This document shows positions 40,301 through 53,100 of a DNA stretch of 64,000 nt, piece after piece; the stretch's first letter is position 1; every line of letters starts with the position of its first letter. Made by a program: the position numbers and the translations under genes. The notes beneath the pieces were generated by a model. That model was given only the letters and a program-made list of their open reading frames with translations, made no database searches and had not been told where the DNA came from. The stretch covers positions 147,559,104 to 147,623,103 of the forward strand of contig NC_092520.1 in the NCBI RefSeq assembly GCF_037038585.1. Reading direction: 5' to 3'. The DNA is from Patagioenas fasciata. Taxonomy: Eukaryota > Chordata > Aves > Columbiformes > Columbidae.

Positions 40301-43300
40301 AAAACTTGTTTAGGGGAAGACTTAATTAATTTGCCCCGCATGGAGAATGATTCCTGAATCAGAATTCATAGTGGATACCTGAAATTGAAACACATACAAA
40401 GTATGCTTTAAAAAAATCGATGTTTATAATCCCTTCTAGGACAATGATGCTAAACTGTGATGAGATCAGAGGGAGGATAGATTATAGAAGCTTCCACAAT
40501 TCAGTTTAGATCACAGATGGATATTGTACTCTATAAAAGCAATCATATTGTTAGCAATGAAGGATTTAAGTGACTCCACGTTCTTTTCACCACAGGAAAT
40601 AGCCAAAAAATGGCTAAAGCTTGCAGCTCATACAGTCATAAACTGGTTGATAGAATCAAAAGTTGGAAAGAGAAAGGAGCTAGACAATTTTGAGGAAATC
40701 TGAGTAAGCAACAACAGGAAGACACATGAGGTAAAGCTGTTTTCTCTTTGACATGTGTTAGACTGAGAACTATGAACTGAAAGTATTACCAGTAAAATCT
40801 TCTCAGTGATCCCAATTCCATCCCAGTACCAAGAACTGGAAAGTCAGTCAGGTATTTGCTGCCACTTTGGTCATTTTTTTCAGGATTCCTGAATACTGTA
40901 GTGTCACATCTATTTACCTTAGTCTCAGGTGATAGAACTGTCATGAGATACAGATCAGTTTGTACAAGGGTCTTAATGTCCCAAATGAAGTCCAGCTCAG
41001 AAGCACCTCCTGCTGTTCAAATCTCTCCTTACACATGGAAATCGCTCCCTTTACCTTACTTTTAACAACCATCTCACTGTTCCTAATGCATGCTGTTAAG
41101 TCGATGTTCCCTTCCATAGGCAAAGCAGCTCTGATGCAAATAAAATAACTCACGTGTACATGCAAAGGCTGTAGAGCACTCCATAAGTCCCCTCATGATT
41201 ATTTTAGACTGAACTGCTGGGTCCAGAGACCCCACTGGTACCTGGCATTATACAAACAGACAGAGGAAAAAAACCAAAAAATAAATAAAAAAAATCTTTC
41301 TCCAAAGAGCTTTCAGTGAAATTAAGAGGAGGAAACGTTAGCATTCCTTTTCATTGTAAGGCATGGAGTAACTAAATCACTTGCCCTAGATATCTTCAGG
41401 ATGGCTGGATGTGTCTAGCCCTGTGTGTTGTTAACAGTGGTGATTTTTTTTCTTATTCTGTTTCTGACGCATAAAGTGCTTTTCTTTTTTTTGAGAGGTA
41501 GATCATGCCAGATTCAGCTGTAGCATAATGACTTCTCAGGCAGAAAGAAATCCTGTCAGAAGCACTGAATAGTACAATGTCACTGAAAGTCAGCAGGTCT
41601 TAATGAACATCATCAGGCTGCAGAGGTTCTGATTACTTATATAGTGTCAGGCAAGATGTAAATTGCTGAGGTAAAAAACTGAGTGGTGGAGCAATTAACT
41701 CTGCATACAGTGTCTGTGCTTGGGTTCAAGGCAGGGCAGGATCCATAGGGTCAGCTTTGGGTCTTGGAAATGAACGCTGGTGCTTGCCCACATGCACAGC
41801 ATACACCCACCTCGAGCTGGAACTCTGCCAAACCATGTACTCTCCCTGCACACCCTGGTGCTGAAGGGAGCTGAGTCCTTCCAAGGAGCGGAAGATGCAG
41901 AGAAACTAGCTGAGTACATGGACCTGGCTGTAGCAAAACAGGGAGCTGTGTGAGCATCCTGGTTTGAAGTAAGCAAACCAGTCTGCTCCTTGCTTTAACT
42001 TTAAAAGCACTGAAATGTGCAAACCAGCACCATTAAAATTGATGGGAGTTTTGCTGCTTTCAGAAGGGAGACCACAATCTCGGTCATTATCTGGAATTTG
42101 ATTTCCTGTAGTAACCTTGGTTGTTAAAAGCTTCCAGCCCAGATATGTTATTTGTTGGTTAGAGTGTTTTTCAGCAACATGGCACTGGCATGGGTGAATC
42201 TCATGCAGGCCAGCTACATGAATAGTTGATGGTAAAGAGCAGAGAAAGAAATGTATAAAAGTGTCATAAAAAGAAAAAAAAAAAAAAGCAACTTGAGGAT
42301 AAGCTGCAAATAAGAGTTGTTGGGAGACAAAAGCGCCCAAGGCGATAGTCATCTGTAGAGTTTTCTCTTCCACTGGAAGGAAAGAAAGCAGAGGAAGGGA
42401 TCCTGTGTGCCTATATTGTTGCTATGTCTCTCATTACCACAAAATCCTGTTTTATTTGGCTATTGCTATGACAGCTTTATGATATATCACCCACAGCAGG
42501 CTTGCTAATACAGAGACATTAAACTAGCCTGAGTCTGCACCACAAGTCAAGGGGCTCCCTTGCCTACTCAGTGGCTACCCTTTTTATCCCTCCTGAGGTG
42601 GTCCAGGCTGCAGCAATAACAAATCTCCCCCTGTCTTGCTATCCAGTGCTTGTGGCAGGACGAGCTCAGTGCTGGGCTTGAGACTAAGAAGAATGTGAAG
42701 AGGAGTGGAGTTAAATAAGATCCACTATTCTCAGTTACCGCAAACATTCCTTTCCTCTGGTGAAAGCGTATGTGAGGCCTTTCCTGGCCCAGTTTGCTGG
42801 TTAGGTTTGGCAGCTGCCCAGTTCCCCTGAGATCAGCACGCATACCACTTGTCCTCTGGAAGTTCCTCCCCAGCCACAGGGAAACAGGTCACCAGCCAGA
42901 GGCCAGGCTCTGAACTCACTGAATCTCTCTCTGCTCAGGAGGAGCCAGGTGGGTAGCTGAAAAAAATCACTGAAAAAGGGAAAAATAAATTGTTCAAAGT
43001 GCAAAAGTTATTTGGGATGAAATGGGACAGTGGAAAGGCAATGCTGCACTGCAGTATTGTGTTGGAGATCCAAATGCTCAAGGTCTTCTGCAATGCCTGC
43101 GTGACCCTCTATCACCTGGCATGGCACTAGGGGAGCAGAACATTTGGCTAGGTTTTGCCTAATTGTGAAGAGAGTAAACTGCACCTGACTGGATGTGGAT
43201 ATCTGCTGTGAGCCATAACATCAGGACTTAATTGTCTCCATCTATTTGGCAGGTGGTGGCATGCCCCAAATGGAACCAGTACTTCTAATTTCTTCTCTGT

Positions 43301-46300
43301 CTTGGAAAAAGCACAGACTTCTCAGTCTGTCAGAGCTTATTTGAGCCACAAAGAGGGAGACAAGAGAGGCAAAGGTAAAAGGAAGAGATGCTGAGAAAGA
43401 ATAGATAAAAATCTGGAGGTAAAAATGCCAAATGGAAAGAACTAGTATGAATGAGAGGAAAACAGGAAGAGAAAAGCGTGGAGAGAGAAAAATTGTGAAA
43501 ATGTGGATAGAAAAGATTAAAGCACACATACGTTTAAGATTACTGTAGCGTTCATCCCATTGTCAGCAGGGTATGCATCCCCATTTGAACCTGCCTTTCA
43601 GAAGATATCCATCTGTCACAGCTGGTCTTCATCTTATCCGTCTGCTTCTCAATTTCGTGGGATGGTTGCATTTCTCTGGAGCTGGCACCGCCTTTTTCTC
43701 ACATAAGCAGGACTCGTGTTTGCTTCTGGTCCCCGCCAGCCTCTCAGCACACCAGGATATTGGGATACACTAGTCTGGTCAATTCACCACCAGTCACAGT
43801 ATGAAGGTTAAAGTTACTGCTACTGAATCAGCAATATGTCGAGGTCTCTACACATCTTTTTTTTTTTTTTTTCTTCCCTTTGAGCTTTCTAAACTATGTA
43901 CCTATGAAAAAGACCCTTCCCACTGCTCAAAAACCAGCCTATTTTATTCCCCAGAAAGGGCAAGAAACTTACTCTTTTATAGAGCTATGGGGCTACGGCA
44001 TTTTCCCATTAATACCACTCAAGCTTTCCCATTAACGCCAGTAACAGCACCACAGCTGCACAAGTCCCTGTTTTCCCATGTCAGTCCTCAGAGGAATAGA
44101 TCATGTTCTACAAGCCCTAGGCTTCCTCCCTGCTTTTCATAATGCTCACAGCCATTATATTACATTTTTGATTATGCCTAGTTCTGAAGACACAAAGTAA
44201 TTTTTTGTTACATTTGCTTATCAAGTGCAGATTTTATGTCTGAGAGAACTGTTCATGTCTTGAACCCCCTCCTAATATCAAAGACATTTAAGACAAGCCT
44301 CATTTTTATTTATTGCAACTGTTCATGGCTTAGCATCGAACACACTCCATTTCCAGTTAAACATTACTTGTAGACATCCTAATATAGTAAAGCATGTGTT
44401 AAGTGAAACCATTAATTTGTCATAGTCAAAGCAACTTCTGGTTTTCTGGATTGCCATGCCAATTTGTCAGAAAGTTTTGGAAAGTAATAAGTCTAAAGAT
44501 AAAAACCTATATAGTGCTTGTTTTGTTGATTTCTACCACAAGAGCTTTTAATAAACAGAGCTCAAAGGGGCTGACCTATCTTGACTTGTACTTAGCAAAT
44601 CTAAAGCTCAGTTGGGTCTTCACAAAGATATGAGGATAGAAAACTACCCAAAGATTTTTCCACACTGAGGTGTCCCATAATCAGATAAAATCAACAAAAA
44701 ATAGATACAGTCAAGCCCAGTTAGGCTCAAGTGGCAAAGGGTAGTGTGTGATTGCCTTGTTGGGGTCTCCATCAGGAGAATGATGTGGCCTTGCTTCTAC
44801 ACAGGATGCCTGAGAGAAGACAGGGTGAAATGAACAGGCAGCACAGTGTCTGAGCTCAGCTCAGGGGCTTCCTGTTTTGATGAACAGACTACAGATACTA
44901 GGTATCCTCTGTTAACAATCAAGAACAGCCAAAACCTGCTTTGTGGCCCAGGCTTGAGGTTTTCATCTGTGTTGTCTAACCTACCTGCCTTCCTGTATGA
45001 GGGCCCTGTCCCTCTCTGTGCCCCATCTCTCCCTAAAACCAGCCCTGCTGCACAGAGGGAACACAGCAGCGACTTGGCTGAGGTCTAGGCAATGCTGCAT
45101 GCTGTGGATGGAGGGAAATTTCCAGGAATGCAGAGAGCTGAGAGGGGGATTTAGATGCTCAGCTATGGGACTGAGCAAAATGAGTCAGTCACAGGCTGGC
45201 AATTGTACAGACTAGGGGCTTGTCTTGTCATGGTGCTGAATTTCCCATGTTCACAGCAGGGAAATACTGCAGGCTCCAGCTGATGAAGAAGTCTGTCTTT
45301 AAAGATTCTGCCTGGTAAATAGCTAAGTGTTAGGAATACCATAAGAAATTGTATTTCCCTAGAAAGACACTCCTTTCGTAGCCAGCAATTGTATTTAGGG
45401 AGCAGGCTGCTGGATATTTGCTGGGAATTCCTGGATGCCCTTCAAAGCCTGAATGACTAACTGCATGTGCCACAGACCATCAATCCAGCACACATGTGGT
45501 TATGTCAATCCTAATCTCTGTGCATACTGCTCACAGCCAGCGTGGTCCAGCTGAGGTGAACTCCAAACCTGAGCAACGTGTGCACATATATCCTCCAAAG
45601 GAACATATGGGGACTCTTAAACAAAATACCCTCATCAAGGCAAAGAGCTCAGTTTCTACTTGCACAAATTTGTCAGTGAAGTAAATGTAACCAACTTGTC
45701 ACATCAAATACTCTATACCCCTACCTCCTTTCCATTTACATGATCAAAGATGGAAGAGTGTATCATGTCCAGCTGGCTTTTCAGACTCATCTATGATGTC
45801 TCCCAGGAGCTTTTCACTCTTGGTTGAATTCATGCTGCCAAACAAGACATAAACTGTCAAAGAAGCAAATGTCTCTTCCTTGATGCCTCTGTTTATGAAT
45901 GCTGCTGACCGTGAAGCTGGACCTCCGCAGCCCCTGAACGTCTGCCCACTGAGGTGGAAAAGAGTGGTAGTCATCACCACAATTCAGCTGGAAGCAGCTA
46001 CTTTAACATATTGTGGTTTACTTCTCTTTTTACAAAACACAGTGATGGGTGCTTTTATTGAAAAAGTAGAATGTACATTAATTAAATAATGTTATAAATC
46101 ACCTTCTGAGTGTCCTTTTCACAACAAACTGGAGCACTCAGGCCAGCCTCTCTCTGTAACCCAATGCAATGGATAACAGCTACTAATCCAGCATGTCTGA
46201 GGAGCTCAGCCACAAGTTAGTTTTGCATTCTGCTTCAGCCTTAATATCTGTGCACTGCTCAGAGGTCAAAACAGAACTTAAAGTTTACTGGGCTAGCATT

Positions 46301-46472
46301 TAGAAGTATAAATAGGGGGACAAGTAGTCCAGTCCTTTTTTGTGGCCAAACTTAAATGTCAATCTACCCCTATAAATAATTATTTTGTTGTATTAGTATG
46401 CTCTAGTATCTCAATCAATGATTACTTCTTATCTATAGGCCGAAGACCAAGAATAAAATTCCCTCAGTACGA

Positions 46473-47180
46473 TGTCACGGAGGCACCCCGAAGTTGCTTT
46501 AGGCGGACAACGGGGTTCAAAACTAACTTTTATTCGGTAAAGAAAGTGCAGCAGATTAGTCGGTGGAAAATGGGGTTTTAGCTCTCCAAAGTGACTTAAA
46601 TATAGGTTCAGGTATCAGCTGAGGTAATTACTGAGGTGTAGCAACTAATAACATTGGAGATCCACAGTATGCATACATGTGGCACATGAAAAACAATGCC
46701 AGACCCGTCCCTAAAATTGGGTAAACTATACACTTGCCTGAATCTGGCAAGGAGTTATCAAAGAAAATACATGTGCTTATATTGAAGCACAGAGTAAGCA
46801 CTCACCTACACATGGAGAAGAGGCAAAATGGAGTCCCTGTCCCAAGAGGGCTCTTGGCAGCAGCATCTGGCTCGTGCTCCAAGAGGTCCACGCAAGGGGC
46901 AGAGCCTCGACGAGAATCCCGTTTTAATAGCCTGATCAGATCTGACTGTAGGCATTCCAGAAGCTTCTCTGCACCCCCACTCTGTCTGTGGGTGCTGCCT
47001 AGCCACTCCTTGGTGCCTCTGCGCCCTCTTCTCCTCTCTTTTAATAACTCTGGCCAGCAGGCTCTCGGGTCAAACTAAAGAAGCTGTTAATCTCAAGCAG
47101 GAGAGGGAGAGGGAGATGTGTTGGCACCTTCCATATTGAAGGAAGGGAGGGGGAGAGAGGGGGGTTTGCATTCTGCCACA
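46473..47180 (-). mobile_element. Solo LTR (copy 2 of the family at 9611-10751), in FAM180A intron 1
   Basis: A 708-base element starting TGTCACGGAGGCACC and ending TTCTGCCACA, flanked by TACGA (46468-46472) and TACAA (47181-47185), a 5-base duplication with one change. It follows copy 1 along its whole length. Shared landmarks are GGGTTCAAAACTAAC, the AATAAA complement at 46528-46533, the GGTTCAGGTATCAGCTGAGG region, GATCAGATCTGACTGT, CATTCCAGAAGCTTCTCTGC and CCTTCCATATTGAAGGAAGG. It lacks the CR1 insertion. It lies antisense to FAM180A and holds no coding remnant. Confidence 0.9.
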
Positions 47181-50100
47181 TACAACAAAAGGAAGTCGTA
47201 TGAAGGACATCATATGGAAATATAAAAATATGGAAATATAAAATGTTCTCTACAAGCTTACCTGGGAGATCATCATCACTACCAAGCTGAGGAAGAGTTA
47301 TCACGCAGAATTATCACACAATGAAGTCTAGGTTTTGCAAGGAGTGCTTCTCTAGTCACAGGAGGACAGATGCCAGACTGACCAAAACATTTTTCATTAG
47401 TAGTCTATAATGACAACCCATGGAGTGCACACATTCTAGCAAAAACTTTCCTAAGTAAGCACATTTCATTATGCAAGCTTCAGAGTGTTTGAATTAGTAA
47501 GAAAAAAAGCCCTCATCCAGGAAACGACAGGTCGAAATTTACAATGTATCACAGTAGCTTTTCTAAAGTGCTTCTCCACAGTAATAAAGTCTTCTTTACC
47601 AGGCCCCCCACACAGGGGAGTTAAATCAAAGAATAAACTCCCATCTGGTTTGAGTTAGCAACATCCTAAGGGTTTTCACTGGAAATCAAGTCTTCCTCCC
47701 TTTCTCCAAATTTATTCTTCCTAAGTTTAGAGCATGACATCATTAACATTTTTTCCTTAAACACTTACTTAGAATATATTCTGTAAGCCAAAATCTATTT
47801 TACAAATTCAGCTCAAAAGACTCCAGGAGAAGAGAATGCGTGGTAAGGAAGAATAGCACCGAATCAAATATACAGGACAAATTGACAGGGTGCTCTTGGG
47901 CTGGGAGCCATTGAGAGATGGCATCCATAGGACCAGGAACTGCAGCAGAAAAAGATCTTGCAATTCCAGGAGTAACTGTCAACATTTTGTTCCTTCCCAG
48001 TCCCACTCTTCAAAAACCAAGATATTTGAGTTATTTTGTTGGCTGTAAGATTTCTGTAAGCCTGAATCTAACCTTCTTTTCTTTCCTCTGATCCCAAGCA
48101 TGCCTTTCAAAGCACAGGGCTCTCTGTGATCTGGCTGCCCACAGAGCAGCATCACGGGGCTGGTGGTGCCAGCTCAGGTCATCTGAGGACCTTGTCCACA
48201 GTGTCCAGCTGCCTTTAGCAATTTGCAATACTCAAGTTTCTGGCAAGGCTTTCTGTATTTAATGGTGGATCCAGTTGTACATCAGTCTCAGCTTTATTTC
48301 TGCAGACTGTGAAACCTTAAAGATCTAGGAAAAGTCAGATTTTAGAAGACCATGAAGTAACAAGGAACAGTGGAAAAATGACAGCTTTGTAAAACAGAAA
48401 TCGCATATATGTGTGGAGTGTGGAAGGCAGCTATAAAAACAGTCCATTTTGCAGTCATCCATCATACTTTTTGCTGTTTCCAGCAATATCACAATAATTG
48501 TCTTGGCCCACCATTGCATCTGTACACATTAAAGTCCATCAATTAGATTTTGTGGATGATTATATTTGAGTTTCATTAATTTTTAATATTACTTTCATGC
48601 AGATGCAGAAAGTAATATAACGAGGCCCAGACATTCATGCAGGTGTGAATTTAACCAAATAGATGCCTTGCCATGGTGACCCTCCCTCACTGCTCCAGGA
48701 GAGACAGATGGTTCTCCTGCCTCTTACTCAGGGATACAGCACAGCTTTTCACCCTTTGTGTTCTGCTCAGGGGGTAAAACAGCTGCACCAGTCAAGTTCA
48801 GAAACATACCCGAATCCATCTTTAGATCTAAGTTTCTTTCTCAGACTTCATATCTTTATCATCACTACCAGAAAAAACAATGTTTTGAAAAGGAATTGTC
48901 TCCAGAAATAACTCATTTCCTCACAAAAAGGACACAGTATCCCCCTGCTTTTTGTTTATTGGGCAAGGCCAGTTTATATGTTTTCTCCATTCAGCACATA
49001 TTCATGTCATTAAGAAAACCAGCAGCATGTGCATTGACATTTGGAGCTCAATGATCACGGAAAGGCAGCTGGGGTTCCCCTGATTTTGAAGAACAATTGA
49101 AATGTCAGAGCAGTGGAAGCAAAAACCTGAGATTTATGTATTATCCTCCTAACAATTTATGTCAAATAAGACGGGGATTTAAAGGAAAGAGGAAGACATT
49201 TCTGGTTCTTTCTAATCCGAGGGAGAAGAAATGGTCAATATGTTTATTCTTCCTCAGCTTTGAGTTGCTATGTTGATACTTTGTGAGTTTGAGGAATAGC
49301 TTGTTGTTTTACGTGTGTACTACTAAATGTGAGTGAGCAGTTCATACACAAATAGAATTACAGTTTGTTATCAGTTCAATAGCAATTCCTAGTTCCACCA
49401 TCAACCACCTGAATTTCCTTGCTAGTTGAAACTATTCACAGATGGCTTAAGTGAATAATTCCAGGGTCCTCCTTATTTCTTCTGTTTTTTTTTCACCTCA
49501 GCTAGCAGTTCCATGATCTCCATGGGACAGTTCCCATAGGATAATTCAGCACAGGACAATTCAATCAGCAATAACAAGAAACCGTCATTATTTTTCCTAG
49601 TCTGCAGACCATATGACCATATATTTTAAAGTCTAAATCTATATAGTGTTGGTTGTTTAGATAAAGCACATGTTATTTTTCCTACTCTCTGAATAAACAT
49701 TTTATATAACTAGTCAATGACAACAATTAATACCTGGACTGAAGAATGTGAGCTGTCATTCGTGATAATGAAATAAAATTCATACTGCTACCTGCTCGAT
49801 ATGTGATTCAAATTTGACCTTTTTTTCCTTTCTCACCATCCAGTCTCAGAATAAACTTTAGATATTCTTTGTGCTAGTTAAATTTATTCTGTTCAAAGTT
49901 CAATAGGATGTAAACACAGAAGGGAAAGAAGAGTTTGGCAGCTAGCTGTCCTGCAGCCAATACTCACCTCTAGCAGCAGCTATGACTACACTAGTTGAAG
50001 TGGCCTTCACGAATAGGAGCCCATGAACTTGGTGGGTAGATCAAAGGTATGTAGGCATGAGGAAGGGCTTCTGCTCTTCCTAAGCATGGCTGATGTCCAT

Positions 50101-53100
50101 CTTTATGTCATCTGAGAACTGGAATTATCACCAGATGTCCTAAGAGCAGTTGGACCACACTTGCACTGGGAGTTTTTCAGAAGTAGGAGCGCTGCTGGTG
50201 TAGCAGCTGTGATGGTGAGTGAGGCAGCTAAAATCTACCACTCTTTGTTTGGTTTGCTTTTTGCCTTCATTCATGACCAGACAAATCCTTGTCTTGGCTT
50301 ACTGTGGGGCCACACAAGGTGGTGTTGGCACAAAGGGAAGGAGGGAGATACTGACCAGGGGATCAGGCAGGCTGGACTGCCCCTTGCAGCTGCAGCTGTG
50401 ATTAGGTCAGCCTCAGCAAAACCCTAGCTACTCAATCACCTTTGCCTGCCAGGAAACCAAGGAAGCCTGGCTGAAAAACAAAGTACAACAAAATGTAATA
50501 AGGCCATTCTCAACTACTGGACACCTCTCCTCTGTGCTCAGTGTCTCGGCTCTGATATGTACCTGGGAGTTGATGCAGCGGTCAAGCCCATGCCTTTGGG
50601 TTCTGTGATAAAAAATGCAGGAAACTGGAGAGGAAGATTTGGGTTTGAAAGGATTTCCTTGCACAGCTGCAATAGCACTGGTGCATAGAGCTCTTGGAGT
50701 TGCTGCAGCTCTGTATCTTCCTGCAAAGCAGAGATCTGGTTTCTGTTGCTCTCACTCCATTGTTCAAACTGAGTCATCTGCTTTGGTCTGCTCCTGGGGT
50801 CTTTCCCCATGGCTGAAACACCAGTATCTTTCTCACTTCCTTCCTGCTCTGCTCCTTCCTGGGAGAAATGGAAGTATATTGGATCATCAATGTTTTGTTT
50901 CATGGAACTGAGACCCCCTTTTGGAATATGTGTGCTTCTTAAAAATGAGATCAATTAGTAAAATGTAACTTTGAAAAAAATGACTATATGATGAACTAAG
51001 GAATTGAATACTATCTGTTATTAATTGTGTTTTAAACTGACTTTTTTTTCCTAAGAACTCTGTTGCCAGCTTTCATAGGGATATCTACTTCCTACATCTT
51101 TATTGACAAAATTTAGACTTTCAAGATGGAGCTTTTTTCTTTCAACCATTCTTTTTATGAGTAAAAAAGAAATAAATATCTATTCTCACTTCTAGCCAAC
51201 AAGCAGGAATAAAGAGAGACTACTGCTTCTATTAATTTTTGTTTTAGGAGCTAAGATAGCAAGGATATGGACCTGAAAGTAAAAGAAGGCAAATTTTCTT
51301 GGTAGCTGCTTTAAAAAATGTGCTAGTTCATGTTGATTTGTTATTAAAATGTCTTCTCCATCTCACTGCTATGTCCTCCTAAGGGGTATTGGGCTTTAAT
51401 CCCCTAATAACGGAGATTTAAATGTATTAAAGTTGGAATGCACAAGCTTCTGCATTACTCTTGTTGTCGTGGGAGCTACTTATGTGAGTAACTGCAATTC
51501 CAGATACAAGTTTCAGAAGCTGGCCTATAGTACTGCAGTGTTTTTTCCTTGTCTTTCTAGGTTCCTCTGTGTGTTCCACTTCTCTTATTCCTCTTATTCT
51601 TCTTCCAGCTTCCTGCTCTTTCAGTTTCTCCTGTGCTATGGCAAAAAGTTCAATCATTTCTAATATAGCAGTTTCAATATAGAAAAAGTCAGGAAGCACA
51701 GAGGAACTATGTTGTATGGCTGGGTAGGCAAACCTCAGGTTGTGCCCTGGCAGTGATTGCAGGCCCAGGGCAGTACAAAAACCTTGCAGATGGTGAACAT
51801 GCATCCTCCTGGGGATGAGGCAAGTGCAGGACAAGAAGTAAAGAAGGATGGGATTACTACGCATAAAACCTGTTCATCACTTATTAACACTGCAATTTTT
51901 GTGATTTATGTTACTCTTTTCACTGTCCACCACACACACCTCTCATAGGTCAACACCACTTCATACAGGAAGAAGCAATGCTTCTGGTACCAAGATCTGC
52001 TGCAGGCACAAAGCAGGTAGTTGCTCAGGACAACAAAATATTTAGTGACTTTGACTGCAGGATGGTAAGGATGGGTATCTTACAATTAGCCTAAGGCAGT
52101 AAATTTAGGATTGTGAATTGTTACTCTAGCAATGGAGTAACAGCCTAAGGACCAAAGAGTCATCTGATAGAAATACAACTCTTTATGTGTAAAATATATC
52201 TCTGGTCTGACTGTAAACATTCATGAGCAAGATGATCAAAGAGGAACATGAAACAAAAAGCCTTTATCAACGGGATACAAACTTTGACATTCATGTCTTC
52301 TGGTCTTTTTCAGTGCATGGCAAAGGAGAAATGTAGATACTGAGTTCAGAACAATGCTTCCCATATGTTGTTAAAGAAAATCCTCATGTGTGTGTTTCAG
52401 GCCTTTGCCCTGAGATCTAGAACAACAATGACTTCTAGGAACTGCCCAGTAGTCTCTGCAACAAAATAGGTTCAGCCAGCCTAGGTCACTCATAGTTTTT
52501 GCATGGCATTATAATGGCTGCTGTGTCTGCCTGTATAATCATCTTGTGGACAATACTAAGTTCATTTGCTTTGTCAAATGCTAGACTTCATCTTGAAGAA
52601 TCATCTTAATCTTTCAAAGAAGTCAGAGCTATTGAGAAAATCTGTAACAGGTTATAAACAAATATCTTCTCTTGACAGGATCCTGTGGATATGGTGAGAT
52701 CCATTTAGTGCAAATTTCAGCCAGGTAGAGAAAAATGTTGTGACACAAAGAAAATTTCCAGCTCACTAGTGGACCAACATATGCTCCAGGCTGACTAGCA
52801 GCAAGCTTAAAAGGATGATGTATCTGGCCCAGGAGATGACTGGTTTGAGTCTTGCAGAAGTTGGCGTTAAAAAAAAAAAAGGCAGAGAGATTTTTAATTT
52901 GCTTTTTCTAGCTTTGTGATGTTTAGGCTAGGAAAAAAACTCACACCACTGGAATGCTCTGATTCTCTAGGCTTGTCATAGGACAGAATGAATTAACAAT
53001 ATCCAACAAATAAATAAAAATATGTTTTACATACTTTACCATGCCTTCATGAAGAATAACCTATAAAGTTTGACTTTTACCTTTCTTTTCAGTGTGCATA

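Noticed and set aside
41906-42373. 155-codon frame on the minus strand
   Set aside because: It includes a run of Phe from an A-homopolymer and shows no domain, splice-site or retrocopy signs. The length is within chance for A+T-rich DNA of this size.
50161-50427. Possible FAM180A first exon (frame beginning with a His-Trp similar to the human start)
   Set aside because: It begins with TTG and not ATG, has no signal-peptide core, and a far better exon with correct phase exists at 34847-34922.
51427-51864. 145-codon frame on the minus strand in FAM180A intron 1
   Set aside because: No recognisable motif, and the region contains overlapping frames on both strands, as expected by chance.
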